Assembly: GCF_004323635.1 (NCBI RefSeq)
Contig: NZ_CP036515.1
Location: 4,581,779 to 4,645,778 of the forward strand
Reading direction: 5' to 3'
Source of the DNA: Lichenihabitans psoromatis
Lineage (GTDB): Bacteria; Pseudomonadota; Alphaproteobacteria; Rhizobiales; Beijerinckiaceae
DNA: 64,000 nt
Shown: positions 1 through 9,146 of the stretch, piece after piece
Position numbering within the stretch: position 1 is the stretch's first letter
How the letters are laid out: each line of letters starts with the position of its first letter
Notes under the pieces: generated by a model
What the model saw: only the letters and a program-made list of their open reading frames with translations
Told to the model about the DNA's origin: nothing
The model's database searches: none
Position numbers and translations under genes: made by a program

Positions 1-2
1 AA

Positions 3-662
3 CACCTCGCCGAGCGGAGCGACGTCCAGATCATCGATCTCCGGTCGATCGCGACGCGAGGCTTGGTGTCGAATGACGATCTCGGCGCGCTGGCGCAAGC
101 CAAGGCCGTAACGCACTGGCATCGCCAGCATCGGTTCTGCTCAAATTGCGGAACGCCAACGGAGGTGGCCGGGGCCGGATGGCGGCGCGAATGCCCCGCC
201 TGCGGCACGCATCACTTTCCGCGCACCGACCCGGTCGTCATCATGCTGGCGGTCGATGGCGAACGTTGCCTGCTGGGGCGGCAGGCGCGCTTTCCGGAGC
301 GGATGTATTCCTGCCTCGCTGGTTTTCTCGAACCCGGTGAAACCTTCGAGGACGCGGTGCGGCGGGAACTTCACGAAGAGGCCGGGATCACCACCGGCTA
401 CGTCGCCTATCTCGGCTCGCAGCCCTGGCCGTTTCCCGCCTCGATCATGCTGGGCTGCGTCGCACAGGCGATCGAAACCGACATCACGATCGACACCACC
501 GAGCTCGAGGATGCGCGCTGGTTTACGCGCGAGGAGACGCGCGCCTTGCTGGAGGGACGCCACGAGGGCGGCCTGACCTGCCCGCCTCCCATGGCGATCG
601 CGCATCACATCATGCGGGCTTGGGCGATCGAAGGCATCGCCCCGCGCGCGCCGTCCGTCTGA
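3..662 (+). CDS. nudC: NAD(+) diphosphatase NudC, 5'-truncated by window start
   Basis: C-terminal part of a Nudix hydrolase that cleaves NAD(H) or NAD-capped RNA to NMN and AMP. The frame is open from base 3, so the gene starts outside the window; about 219 residues are visible against roughly 300 for the family. A zinc ribbon of two CxxC pairs (FCSNCGTP, then CPACG about 20 residues on) precedes the Nudix fold. The Nudix box follows, with GFLEPGE and REL.EEAG in register, and then the NudC signature SQPWPFPAS, which separates NudC from other Nudix proteins. An internal TTG at 63 could be taken as a start but would lie only just before the zinc ribbon. It ends 9 bases before the convergent pheA stop. 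Confidence 0.95.
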   Translation, partial: HLAERSDVQIIDLRSIATRGLVSNDDLGALAQAKAVTHWHRQHRFCSNCGTPTEVAGAGWRRECPACGTHHFPRTDPVVIMLAVDGERCLLGRQARFPERMYSCLAGFLEPGETFEDAVRRELHEEAGITTGYVAYLGSQPWPFPASIMLGCVAQAIETDITIDTTELEDARWFTREETRALLEGRHEGGLTCPPPMAIAHHIMRAWAIEGIAPRAPSV

Positions 663-671
663 GCCCACTCG

Positions 672-1532
672 CTACGCTTCCGGGTGTCCCTGGCTCACAA
701 GCCGAAACGGGTGCGCCGGATAGGTCCCGAGGATGCGGACCTCACGCGAGAAGAACGACAGTTCCTCGAGCGCCCGCCGCACCGCCGGATCATCCGGATG
801 GCCGTCGACGTCGGACAGAAATTGCGTGGCCGTGAACTCGCCCTCGACCATGTAGCTTTCGAGCTTCGTCATATTGACCGCATTTGTCGCGAAGCCGCCG
901 AGCGCCTTGTAGAGCGCGGCCGGCACGTTGCGGACGCGGAACACGAAAGTGGTGACGACCGGACCATTGCCGGCCGGGGCGACGACCGCGGTCTTCGACA
1001 GGATCACGAAGCGCGTCGTATTGTGAGCCTCGTCCTCGACGTCGCTCGCGAGGGTGTCGAGGCCATAGATCTCGGCGGCGAGGCGCGGCGCGAGGGACGC
1101 GCGGGTCGGGTCCTTCGCTTCGGCGACCTCACGCGCCGAACCGGCCGTGTCGCCCGCCACATGAGCCGAGAGCCCGAGCTTGCGGATGATCTTGCGGCAT
1201 TGGCCGAGCGCATGGATGTGGCTGTGCACGCTCCGCAACCCCTCCAAGGTCGCACCCTTGAGGCCCAACAATTGGAAGTGGATCGGCAGAAAATACTCGC
1301 CGACGATATGCAGGTTGGAGCCCGGCATCAGCGCGTGAATATCGGCGACCCGGCCCGCGATCGAATTCTCGATCGGGATCATGGCCAGATCGGCACGCCC
1401 CTCCGTCACAGCCGTAAAGGCATCCTCGAAGGTGGCGCAAGGAAGCGGCGTCCAGCCTGGATAGACATCCGCGCAAGCGATGTGGGAATTGGCGCCGGGT
1501 TCCCCCTGGTAGGCGATGGTCCGGGACGTCAC
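672..1532 (-). CDS. pheA: Prephenate dehydratase (phenylalanine biosynthesis)
   Basis: Monofunctional prephenate dehydratase of 286 residues, converting prephenate to phenylpyruvate in the cytoplasm. The catalytic part covers about residues 5-180 and ends in the diagnostic NTTRFVIL segment with the catalytic Thr-Arg-Phe. An ACT regulatory domain follows (LYKALGGFA, then KLESYM, the equivalent of the Phe-binding ESRP region). There is no chorismate mutase domain, unlike enterobacterial PheA. The start is GTG at 1532 with an AGGA-type ribosome-binding site upstream. The gene lies 19 bases downstream of kdsB on the same strand and is probably cotranscribed with it. The ACT domain suggests feedback inhibition by phenylalanine, which is inference from the family. 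Confidence 0.95.
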   Translation of the reverse strand: MTSRTIAYQGEPGANSHIACADVYPGWTPLPCATFEDAFTAVTEGRADLAMIPIENSIAGRVADIHALMPGSNLHIVGEYFLPIHFQLLGLKGATLEGLRSVHSHIHALGQCRKIIRKLGLSAHVAGDTAGSAREVAEAKDPTRASLAPRLAAEIYGLDTLASDVEDEAHNTTRFVILSKTAVVAPAGNGPVVTTFVFRVRNVPAALYKALGGFATNAVNMTKLESYMVEGEFTATQFLSDVDGHPDDPAVRRALEELSFFSREVRILGTYPAHPFRLVSQGHPEA

Positions 1533-1551
1533 GTCGGTTCGTTCCTCATTC

Positions 1552-2289
1552 CTAGGGGTGCGCCGCCATGATGATGCGGGCGCGTTCGAGATCGGCCGGC
1601 GTGTCGATGCCGAGTGGCACGGTGTCGATCACGGCGACATCGATCCGCATCCCGGCCTCGAGAGCCCGCAATTGCTCAAGCTTCTCGCGCAATTCGAGGC
1701 TCGATGGCCGCAAGGCGACGAAGCGGCGTAGCGCTTTTCGCCGGTAGGCGTAAAGGCCGATATGGTGCAGCAGCGGCCCAGGCCCGAACGGCGCCGTGAC
1801 GCGCGTGAAATACAAAGCCCGCAGCAATCCGGGCCCAATCGGGCTTCCGACCACCTTCACGACGTTCGGATCGTCGCGCTCTTCCTCACGCACGATGACG
1901 GCGGCCAGCGTCGCGATATCGACCGCAGGGTCGTCGAGCGGCCGCAGTGCGGCCCGAATCGCATCGGCCTCGATGCTCGGTAGATCGCCCTGCACATTGA
2001 CCACGATATCGTAGTGACGCTCCGCATCGAACCGCTCGACCGCCTCGTGGATGCGATCCGATCCGGCCGGATGATCCGAGCGTGTGAGCACGACCTCGCC
2101 GCCCACGGATCGAACCGCCTCGGCGACTCGGTCATCATCCGTCGCAACCACGACGGGGCCGATATCGGCCTCCCGGCCGCGTCGCCAGACATGCACGATC
2201 ATGGGCTCGCCACCGATATCGGCGAGCGGTTTCCCGGGAAGGCGCGACGAGCCCATTCGGGCCGGGATCAACACGATGGGGTTCGACAT
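1552..2289 (-). CDS. kdsB: CMP-KDO synthetase (3-deoxy-manno-octulosonate cytidylyltransferase)
   Basis: Activates KDO with CTP for lipopolysaccharide inner-core synthesis in the cytoplasm. The 245-residue product begins [20 protein letters not shown], the typical nucleotide-binding N-terminus of the family, and has the normal length. A much longer open frame runs upstream to 2559, but ATG at 2289 is chosen because homology begins exactly there and the 90 extra residues look non-coding. Upstream is a 275-base region divergent from the cytochrome c gene; pheA follows after 19 bases. Confidence 0.95.
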   Translation of the reverse strand: MSNPIVLIPARMGSSRLPGKPLADIGGEPMIVHVWRRGREADIGPVVVATDDDRVAEAVRSVGGEVVLTRSDHPAGSDRIHEAVERFDAERHYDIVVNVQGDLPSIEADAIRAALRPLDDPAVDIATLAAVIVREEERDDPNVVKVVGSPIGPGLLRALYFTRVTAPFGPGPLLHHIGLYAYRRKALRRFVALRPSSLELREKLEQLRALEAGMRIDVAVIDTVPLGIDTPADLERARIIMAAHP

Positions 2290-2564
2290 GGTGCGGCTCG
2301 CATGGGCGTCGGGGCCTTGGAACATGATCGCATCCCACATGTCGACCATCTTCTGCCCGTCCCCTTGCTTGCCACAGACCCACGACGGCCACGCGTCGAG
2401 CGGCAAAAAGTAGCGTGACGACCCCATCAAACGGGTTGCCAAGCTCACGGCAAAAAACGTAATCACAAATTGTCGCAGTCGGCCAACGCCTGCCACAGGT
2501 CTACCTGCAACCGGGTCCGCGTCGTGGCCTGGATCAGGTCCGCCACACGAGGAGCGCATCGACT

Positions 2565-3104
2565 ATGGATTCATTCGAATTCAACAAGATTGCCGGAGCG
2601 ATCTTGGGAACGTTGATGCTCACCATGGCGCTGGGATTATTCTCCGGCTTCATCTTCGCGCCGAATGCGCCGGCCAAGCCGGGTTACGACTTGCCGATGG
2701 CCGTCGCCGAGGAAGCCGCTCCGGCCGCAGCGGATGCGCCGGCCGTGCCGCTCCCGGTGTTGCTCGCCAAGGCTGACGTTCACAAAGGCGAGACCTTCGC
2801 CAAAGTGTGCGGCGCCTGCCACAACTTCCCCAAAGGCGCGGGTGCCAAGATCGGGCCGCCGCTCTGGGACGTTGTCGGACGCCCCGTCGCCTCGGTGGTA
2901 AATTTCGACTATTCCGACGCGCTGAAGAAGAAGGGTGGCAACTGGACCCTGGCGGACATCAACCAGTTCATCACCAACCCGAAAGCCTATGCGCCCGGCA
3001 CCAAGATGGGCTTCGCCGGCGAAGCCAATCCCGAAAAGCGAGCCGACATCGTCGATTATCTCCATACGTTGAGCGACAGCCCGCAGCCGCTTCCGGCGCC
3101 CTGA
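2565..3104 (+). CDS. Membrane-anchored cytochrome c (CycM/c552-like)
   Basis: A 179-residue class I cytochrome c. One N-terminal membrane segment (about residues 10-32) anchors it, followed by an Ala/Pro-rich linker (about 33-65). A single c-type haem motif, CGACH, lies near residue 84, and a distal Met ligand sits in GTKMGFAG near residue 146. This layout matches CycM-type membrane cytochromes that pass electrons from the bc1 complex to aa3 oxidase in rhizobia; such a role here is inferred. It is divergent from kdsB. A GAGGAG-like ribosome-binding site precedes the ATG. A hairpin terminator follows at 3136. Confidence 0.9.
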   Translation: MDSFEFNKIAGAILGTLMLTMALGLFSGFIFAPNAPAKPGYDLPMAVAEEAAPAAADAPAVPLPVLLAKADVHKGETFAKVCGACHNFPKGAGAKIGPPLWDVVGRPVASVVNFDYSDALKKKGGNWTLADINQFITNPKAYAPGTKMGFAGEANPEKRADIVDYLHTLSDSPQPLPAP

Positions 3105-3135
3105 CGCTCAACATCCTCTGCGAATGCGATACCAT

Positions 3136-3160
3136 AGCAGGGTCGACGACCCTGCTGTTT
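3136..3160 (+). terminator. Hairpin terminator after cytochrome c gene
   Basis: A perfect 9-bp stem, AGCAGGGTC/GACCCTGCT, with a 3-base loop followed by GTTT. It lies 31 bases after the cytochrome c stop and before yejA, so it probably separates the two transcription units. The short T run makes it a moderate rho-independent terminator. Confidence 0.6.
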
Positions 3161-3279
3161 CGATTCGGGATGGCTTGATCGGCAGACGTGAGCCGTGCAT
3201 GAGGCCGGAAAAGCGACACAATCCGGATCGCACATCCGCCTGTGACGCTCTTGGTACCACGCCGCTTCAAGGAGAACCG

Positions 3280-5187
3280 ATGTCGCAAAACGGGCCGATG
3301 ATGCCAGGAATGACGCGCCGCGCCGCTTTGGCGTTGGGCGGAACGTTGGCGGCCGCGACAGGTTTGCGGAGCCTGCCTTGGGCCGGCTCATCAGTGGCCC
3401 AGGCGGCCGACGGTGAAACGGAACAACATGGCCTCTCGATCTTCGGCGAACTCGGTCTGCCGGCGGACTTCAAGTCCTTCGCCTATGTCGACCCGAACGC
3501 CCCGAAGGGCGGCAGCATCTCGCTGCAGGTCAATGCGACCGGCGGCAACCAGAATTTCGACACCTTCGACACGCTGAACATCTACATCCTGCGCGGTAAT
3601 GGCGCGGCCGGCATGGGCGCGATTTTCGACACGTTGATGACCGGCAGTCTCGACGAACCGGATGCGCTCTACGGGCTCGTGGCCCGCACGGTGCGATGGT
3701 CGGCCGACCGCCTGACCTATCGATTTGTGCTGCGACCCGAAGCGAGGTTCCACGACGGCTCGAAACTGACAGCGGCCGATGTGGCGTTTTCGCTTAACCT
3801 GCTGAAAACCAAAGGCCACCCGGTCATTCGGTCGACGCTGCGTAATCTCGAGGCTGCCGAGGCTGAGGGCGACGATGTCGTCATGGTGCGTCTCAATGCA
3901 GCGCATAGCCGCGAATTGCCGCTGATCGTCGCCGGTCAACCGATCTTCTCCAAGGCATTCTACACGACCCATTCGTTCGAGGACCCGACGCTCGATCCGC
4001 CGCTCGGTTCGGGCGCCTATACGGTCGGAGCCTTCGAGCAAGGCCGGCACATCAACTTCGATCGGGTCAAGGATTACTGGGCCAAGGACCTGCCCGTGAA
4101 TGTCGGCCAGAATAACTTCGATACGATCCGCTATGAATATTTTCGCGAGCGGCAGATCGCATTCGAGGCGTTTAAATCCGGCGTCTTCACGTTCCGCGAG
4201 GACGCAACCTCGATCATCTGGGCACAGGGCTATGATTTTCCGGCCGCCAAAGATGGCCGCGTCAAACGGGAGACGATCCCGGACCAGGGACCGCGCGGCG
4301 CCCAAGGCTGGTTCCTGAACACCCGTCGCGACAAATTCAAGAACCCAAAAATCCGCGAGGCACTCGGTCTCTGCTTCGATTTTAACTGGACCAACCAGAA
4401 CATCATGTTCGGCCTCTACCAGCGGACCTGGTCCTACTTTCAGAACACGCCGATGGCCGCGACCGGTAAGCCCGGCCCAGACGAACTGGCGCTGCTCGAC
4501 CCGCTGCGCGACAGGCTGTCGCCCGACGTGTTCAAGGATGCCTATATGCCGCCGACCTCGGATGGCTCGGGCCAGGACCGTGCGTTGCTCGGGCGGGCCT
4601 TCAAAATGCTGCAGGAGGCCGGCTGCAAGCGAGACGGCTCCATCCTCAAGCTCCCCGATGGACAACCCTTCACGATCGAGTTTCTCGACTATAGCCAGGC
4701 GCTGGAGCGGCACACGGCTCCGTTCATCAAGAATCTGCGGCTGCTGGGCATCGAGGCCACGTTCCGCCTCGTCGATACGGCCCAATTCCAGAGCCGCACC
4801 CAGACATTCGATTTCGACGTGGTGACGCGCAATAACGGCGCCAGCTTCACACCGGGGGAAGGGCTGCGGGTCGTCTACGGGTCGGACGCCGCCAAGACGC
4901 CGGGATCGCTCAATCTGACCGGCATCGCCGATCCGGTCGTCGATCTTCTGATCGACAAGGCGCTTGTGGCTGCAACCCGCCCAGAGCTCGAGACCATCTG
5001 CCGATCGCTGGATCGCGTCCTTCGCGCCGGGCACTATTGGGTGCCGATGTGGAACCTGCCGGCGCATTGGCTCGCCTATTGGGACATCTACGACCGGCCG
5101 AAACAGCCGCCGAAATATGATCCCGGCGTGCTCTCGACCTGGTGGGTCGATCCGGCCAAGGCCGCTCGCGTCAAGCTGCCGGGCTGA
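3280..5187 (+). CDS. yejA: YejA-type periplasmic oligopeptide-binding protein
   Basis: Substrate-binding protein (SBP family 5) of the YejABEF ABC importer for oligopeptides, 635 residues. The ATG at 3280 has a good AAGGAG ribosome-binding site; the open frame extends to 3124 but the upstream part lacks homology. The N-terminus MTRRAALALGG followed by a hydrophobic stretch ending near VAQA looks like a twin-arginine signal, so export may go through Tat. The mature part starts with the YejA-typical GLSIFGELGLP and LKYPEDFKSF-like region, then the DAPKGG element (here NAPKGG). It heads a four-gene transporter operon, 9 bases before yejB. YejA-class systems import peptides including microcin C-like compounds; the actual substrate cannot be read here. 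Confidence 0.92.
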   Translation: MSQNGPMMPGMTRRAALALGGTLAAATGLRSLPWAGSSVAQAADGETEQHGLSIFGELGLPADFKSFAYVDPNAPKGGSISLQVNATGGNQNFDTFDTLNIYILRGNGAAGMGAIFDTLMTGSLDEPDALYGLVARTVRWSADRLTYRFVLRPEARFHDGSKLTAADVAFSLNLLKTKGHPVIRSTLRNLEAAEAEGDDVVMVRLNAAHSRELPLIVAGQPIFSKAFYTTHSFEDPTLDPPLGSGAYTVGAFEQGRHINFDRVKDYWAKDLPVNVGQNNFDTIRYEYFRERQIAFEAFKSGVFTFREDATSIIWAQGYDFPAAKDGRVKRETIPDQGPRGAQGWFLNTRRDKFKNPKIREALGLCFDFNWTNQNIMFGLYQRTWSYFQNTPMAATGKPGPDELALLDPLRDRLSPDVFKDAYMPPTSDGSGQDRALLGRAFKMLQEAGCKRDGSILKLPDGQPFTIEFLDYSQALERHTAPFIKNLRLLGIEATFRLVDTAQFQSRTQTFDFDVVTRNNGASFTPGEGLRVVYGSDAAKTPGSLNLTGIADPVVDLLIDKALVAATRPELETICRSLDRVLRAGHYWVPMWNLPAHWLAYWDIYDRPKQPPKYDPGVLSTWWVDPAKAARVKLPG

Positions 5188-5196
5188 GCGCCGACG

Positions 5197-6303
5197 ATGC
5201 TGGCCTATATCGCACGGCGGCTCCTGCTGATGATCCCGACCATCTTCGGGATCATGCTGATTTCCTTTATCGTGGTGCAGTTCGCGCCCGGCGGCCCCGT
5301 CGAGCGCATCATCGCGCAACTGCAAGGGTTCGACTCCGGCGGCAGTGCGCGGCTCGGGGGCGGCCAGGATGTGGGCGCCGCGAGTTCGTCGCAGACCGTG
5401 GGGGGTGGCGAGAGCGGCGGAAAATATCGCGGCTCCCAGGGCCTCGATCCCAAGTTCATCAAGGACCTCGAAGTCCAGTTCGGCTTCGACAAGCCGGTCT
5501 ATGAGCGCTTCTGGATCATGATCCGGAATTACGCGACCTTCGATTTCGGCCAGAGCTATTTCGGCCACGCCTCGGTCATGCAGCTCATTCGCGAGAAGCT
5601 GCCTGTTTCGATCTCGCTCGGACTGTGGATGACACTCCTGTCCTATGCGATCTCGATCCCGCTGGGCATTTCGAAGGCCGTGCGGGATGGATCGCGCTTC
5701 GATGTCTGGACCTCGGCCGTCATCACGGTCGGTTATGCGCTGCCGAGCTTCCTGTTCGCCGTGCTGCTCATCATCCTGTTCGCGGGTGGGTCTTTCTACG
5801 ACCTGTTTCCGTTGCGCGGCCTCACGTCGGACAATTGGGCCGACCTCTCCTGGCCACACAAGACCATGGATTATCTCTGGCACATCACGCTGCCGGTCAC
5901 CGCCATGACGATCGGCTCTTTCGCGACCGCGACCTTCCTGACCAAGAATTCGTTTCTTGAGGAAATCCGTAAGCAATATGTCCAAACCGCGCGGATGAAG
6001 GGTCTTAGCGAGCGCCGCGTGCTCTACGGACACGTGTTCCGCAACGCCATGATGATCGTGGTGGCGGGGTTCCCGGGCGCGTTCGTCAGCGCCTTTTTTA
6101 CCGGCTCGTTGTTGATCGAGAGCATCTTCTCGCTCGATGGGCTTGGGCTTCTATCCTACGATTCCATCCTCAACCGAGACTATCCGGTGGTGTTCGCCAC
6201 GCTGTATATCTTCGCGTTGCTCGGGCTCTTCGTGAACCTGATTTCCGACCTCACCTATGCGTGGATCGATCCCCGCATCGATTTTGAAACCCGTGAGGTC
6301 TGA
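5197..6303 (+). CDS. yejB: YejB-type oligopeptide ABC permease
   Basis: Inner-membrane permease of 368 residues (BPD_transp_1 fold). The first membrane segment (about residues 8-28) is followed by a long Gly/Ser-rich periplasmic insert (about 45-85), typical of YejB and longer than in DppB or OppB. Five further membrane segments follow. The EAA-type loop that contacts the ATPase lies near residues 255-275 (QTARMKGLSERRVLYGH). Its stop is immediately followed by the yejE start, consistent with stoichiometric expression. Confidence 0.92.
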   Translation: MLAYIARRLLLMIPTIFGIMLISFIVVQFAPGGPVERIIAQLQGFDSGGSARLGGGQDVGAASSSQTVGGGESGGKYRGSQGLDPKFIKDLEVQFGFDKPVYERFWIMIRNYATFDFGQSYFGHASVMQLIREKLPVSISLGLWMTLLSYAISIPLGISKAVRDGSRFDVWTSAVITVGYALPSFLFAVLLIILFAGGSFYDLFPLRGLTSDNWADLSWPHKTMDYLWHITLPVTAMTIGSFATATFLTKNSFLEEIRKQYVQTARMKGLSERRVLYGHVFRNAMMIVVAGFPGAFVSAFFTGSLLIESIFSLDGLGLLSYDSILNRDYPVVFATLYIFALLGLFVNLISDLTYAWIDPRIDFETREV

Positions 6304-6304
6304 C

Positions 6305-7492
6305 GTGAGCGCCTCCTTCGACGCGACCCTCGACCCCGCCGCCTCGACGCGAGCGCATGCGCCGACGCTCCCCAGCAAGGGCTGGCTGAAGCTCTCGCCC
6401 ATCAACCGGCGTCGGCTCGACAACTTCCGTGGCAATCGGCGCGGCTATTGGTCCCTGGTCGTCTTCATGGTCATCTTCATCCTGTCGCTGTTTGCGGAAT
6501 TTATCGCCAACGACCGACCGATCCTTGCGGTCTACAAGGGCGAGGTGCTGATGCCGATCTTCCAGACCTATCCGGAGGAGAAGTTTGGCGGCTTCCTGGC
6601 GCAGACGGATTATCGCGACCCAACCATCGCGGACGAAATCCAGGCCCATGGCTGGATGGTGTGGCCGCCGATCCGCTACGCCGACAACACCCACAACCTG
6701 TCCCCGCCGACCGCCGTCCCCTCGCCGCCGACCTGGCTCCTGAGCGACGCGCAATGCCGCGCCGCGATCGAGCGTCAGCACGGCACACCGCCGGCGACCT
6801 CGCCATGCCGGGCGCTGGAGACGAACTGGCTCGGTACGGACGACCAGAGCCGCGACGTGCTGGCCCGGCTGATCTACGGGTTTCGGATCTCCATCCTGTT
6901 CGGCCTGCTTCTGGCCGGCATCTCCTCGGTGATCGGCATCGCGGCCGGGGCGATCCAGGGCTATTTCGGTGGTTGGGTCGATCTCATCTTCCAGCGCTTC
7001 ATCGAGATCTGGTCCTCGTTGCCTCATCTCTATCTGCTCATCATCATCTCGGCCGTGCTGACGCCGGGCTTTTTCGTGCTGCTCGGCATCCTGCTGTTGT
7101 TCTCCTGGGTGAACCTCGTTCACGTGGTGCGGGCCGAGTTTCTGCGCGCCCGCAACTTCGAATATGTGACGGCAGCGCGGGCGCTCGGTCTCTCCGACCG
7201 CAAGATCATGCTGAAACACCTGCTGCCGAACGCCATGGTGGCGACGCTGACGTTCCTGCCTTTTGTGCTGAACGGCTCGATCACGACGTTGACGTCGCTC
7301 GACTTCCTCGGCTTCGGCCTGCCGCCCGGTTCGCCGTCGCTGGGCGAACTGCTGCTGCAAGGCAAGTCCTACACGCAGGCGCCATGGCTCGGCCTGACGG
7401 GCTTCTTCACCATTGCGATCATGCTGTCGCTGCTGATCTTCATCGGCGAGGCCGTGCGCGACGCTTTCGATCCGCGAAAGACCTTCCGGTGA
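6305..7492 (+). CDS. yejE: YejE-type oligopeptide ABC permease
   Basis: Second permease of the YejABEF importer, 395 residues. GTG at 6305 is chosen because it directly follows the yejB stop; the longer frame starting at 6257 would overlap yejB by 47 bases. The cytoplasmic N-terminus (LSPINRRRLDNFRGNRRG) is typical of YejE/OppC-like permeases. After the first membrane segment comes a large periplasmic domain (about 65-185), then the remaining membrane segments with the EAA loop (TAARALGLSDRKIMLKH) near residue 295. Confidence 0.9.
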   Translation: MSASFDATLDPAASTRAHAPTLPSKGWLKLSPINRRRLDNFRGNRRGYWSLVVFMVIFILSLFAEFIANDRPILAVYKGEVLMPIFQTYPEEKFGGFLAQTDYRDPTIADEIQAHGWMVWPPIRYADNTHNLSPPTAVPSPPTWLLSDAQCRAAIERQHGTPPATSPCRALETNWLGTDDQSRDVLARLIYGFRISILFGLLLAGISSVIGIAAGAIQGYFGGWVDLIFQRFIEIWSSLPHLYLLIIISAVLTPGFFVLLGILLLFSWVNLVHVVRAEFLRARNFEYVTAARALGLSDRKIMLKHLLPNAMVATLTFLPFVLNGSITTLTSLDFLGFGLPPGSPSLGELLLQGKSYTQAPWLGLTGFFTIAIMLSLLIFIGEAVRDAFDPRKTFR

Positions 7493-7508
7493 TTGACGGT
7501 TATGCCGC

Positions 7509-9146
7509 GTGATTGAACCCCTCCTCGACGTCCGCAATCTATCGATCGGCTTTCGGCAGGGCGGGCGCACGACGCAAGCGGTCGACGGGATCTCGTTTTC
7601 GCTCCAGGCCGGGCGGACGCTTGCGCTCGTCGGTGAGTCCGGCTCCGGCAAATCGGTCACGGCTTTGTCGATCGCGCGACTACACGGCGCCTCGGCCGCC
7701 GAAATCTCCGGCGAGATCCTGTTCGAGGGCAAAGACCTCCGCACGGCCTCCGAAAGCGAGATGCGCGCGGTGCGCGGGCAGGACATCACCATGGTGTTCC
7801 AGGAACCCATGACGTCGCTGAACCCGCTCCATACGATCGAGCGTCAGGTCGGCGAAATTTTGGAGCTGCACGGCGCACGTGGCGCGGCCAAGATCCGCGA
7901 GCGGGTCGTGGCGTTGCTGCAGGATGTCGGTATTCCCGATCCGGCAAGCCGCCTGACCGCTTTTCCGCATCAATTATCCGGCGGTCAGCGGCAGCGCGTC
8001 ATGATCGCCATGGCGCTCGCCAATCGCCCGAAACTGTTCATCGCGGATGAGCCGACCACCGCGCTCGACGTCACGGTGCAGGCGCAGATCCTCGCCTTGT
8101 TGAAGGATCTTCAAGGCCGCCTCGGCATGGCGATGCTGTTCATCACGCATGATCTCGGCATTGTGCGCCGCATCGCCGACGATGTCGCCGTGATGCAGCA
8201 AGGCCGCATCGTGGAGGCTGGGCCGGTCGAGCAGGTGTTCCGCGACCCGCAGCACGCCTACACACGCATGTTGCTCGCGGCCGAGCCGAAAGGCGCTCCA
8301 CCGCCGGTCGATCTCGCGGCCAAGACGGTCGTGTCGGCGGACGACATCAAGGTCTGGTTTCCGATCAAACGCGGCTTCCTCCGCAAAACCGTCGGCTACG
8401 TAAAAGCGGTCGACGGCATCTCGCTGACGATCCGCGAAGGCGAAACAGTCGGCGTCGTCGGCGAATCCGGCTCGGGCAAGACGACGCTCGGCCTCGCGAT
8501 CCTGCGACTGATCCGGTCCGAGGGTCGGATCGCCTATCTCGGCTCTCGGATCGACGGGTTGGATCGCCAAGCCATGCGGCCGCTGCGACGGGACATTCAG
8601 GTGGTGTTCCAGGATCCCTACGGATCGCTGTCGCCGCGATTATCGGTCGCCGAAATCGTCGAGGAGGGTCTGCTGATCCAGAACAGCGCCCTCAGCTATG
8701 CGGCGCGACGCGATATCGTGGCGCAGGCACTGGCCGACACAGGTCTCGACCCCGCCTCCATGGATCGTTACCCGCATGAATTCTCTGGTGGCCAGCGCCA
8801 GCGCATCGCGATCGCGCGTGCCATGGTGCTGAATCCCAAATTCGTGGTGCTCGACGAGCCGACCTCGGCGCTTGATATGTCGGTCCAGGCGCAGATCGTC
8901 GATCTGCTGCGGGATTTGCAGCGCAAGCGCGGGCTCGCCTATCTGTTCATCAGCCACGATCTCAAGGTCGTCAGAGCTTTGGCGGCCGAGATCATCGTGA
9001 TGCGTCAGGGCCGGATCGTCGAAGCTGGTCCCGCCGTGGACATCTTCCGCGACCCGCAAACGGACTATACCAAAGCGCTGTTCGCGGCCGCATTTCGCGT
9101 CGATGCCGCGCCCGTCGGCGTCGTTTCACAGGACAGCGGCGGGTGA
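7509..9146 (+). CDS. yejF: YejF-type ABC ATPase with two nucleotide-binding domains
   Basis: Energises the Yej peptide importer. The 545 residues hold two complete ATPase domains: Walker A GESGSGKS near residues 39 and 320, signature motifs LSGGQRQRV and FSGGQRQRI, and Walker [13 protein letters not shown] and [12 protein letters not shown]. Each half ends with an oligopeptide-transporter C-terminal extension ([15 protein letters not shown] and [15 protein letters not shown]). The start is GTG at 7509. Its last four bases overlap the deoB start, so a nucleotide-sugar enzyme is coupled to a peptide importer, which is unusual. Confidence 0.95.
   Translation: MIEPLLDVRNLSIGFRQGGRTTQAVDGISFSLQAGRTLALVGESGSGKSVTALSIARLHGASAAEISGEILFEGKDLRTASESEMRAVRGQDITMVFQEPMTSLNPLHTIERQVGEILELHGARGAAKIRERVVALLQDVGIPDPASRLTAFPHQLSGGQRQRVMIAMALANRPKLFIADEPTTALDVTVQAQILALLKDLQGRLGMAMLFITHDLGIVRRIADDVAVMQQGRIVEAGPVEQVFRDPQHAYTRMLLAAEPKGAPPPVDLAAKTVVSADDIKVWFPIKRGFLRKTVGYVKAVDGISLTIREGETVGVVGESGSGKTTLGLAILRLIRSEGRIAYLGSRIDGLDRQAMRPLRRDIQVVFQDPYGSLSPRLSVAEIVEEGLLIQNSALSYAARRDIVAQALADTGLDPASMDRYPHEFSGGQRQRIAIARAMVLNPKFVVLDEPTSALDMSVQAQIVDLLRDLQRKRGLAYLFISHDLKVVRALAAEIIVMRQGRIVEAGPAVDIFRDPQTDYTKALFAAAFRVDAAPVGVVSQDSGG

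Noticed and set aside
3391..6033. 880-codon open frame on the minus strand
   Set aside because: It is antisense to yejA and yejB, which have clear motifs. Its Arg/Glu/His-rich, low-hydrophobic composition is typical of shadows in GC-rich DNA.
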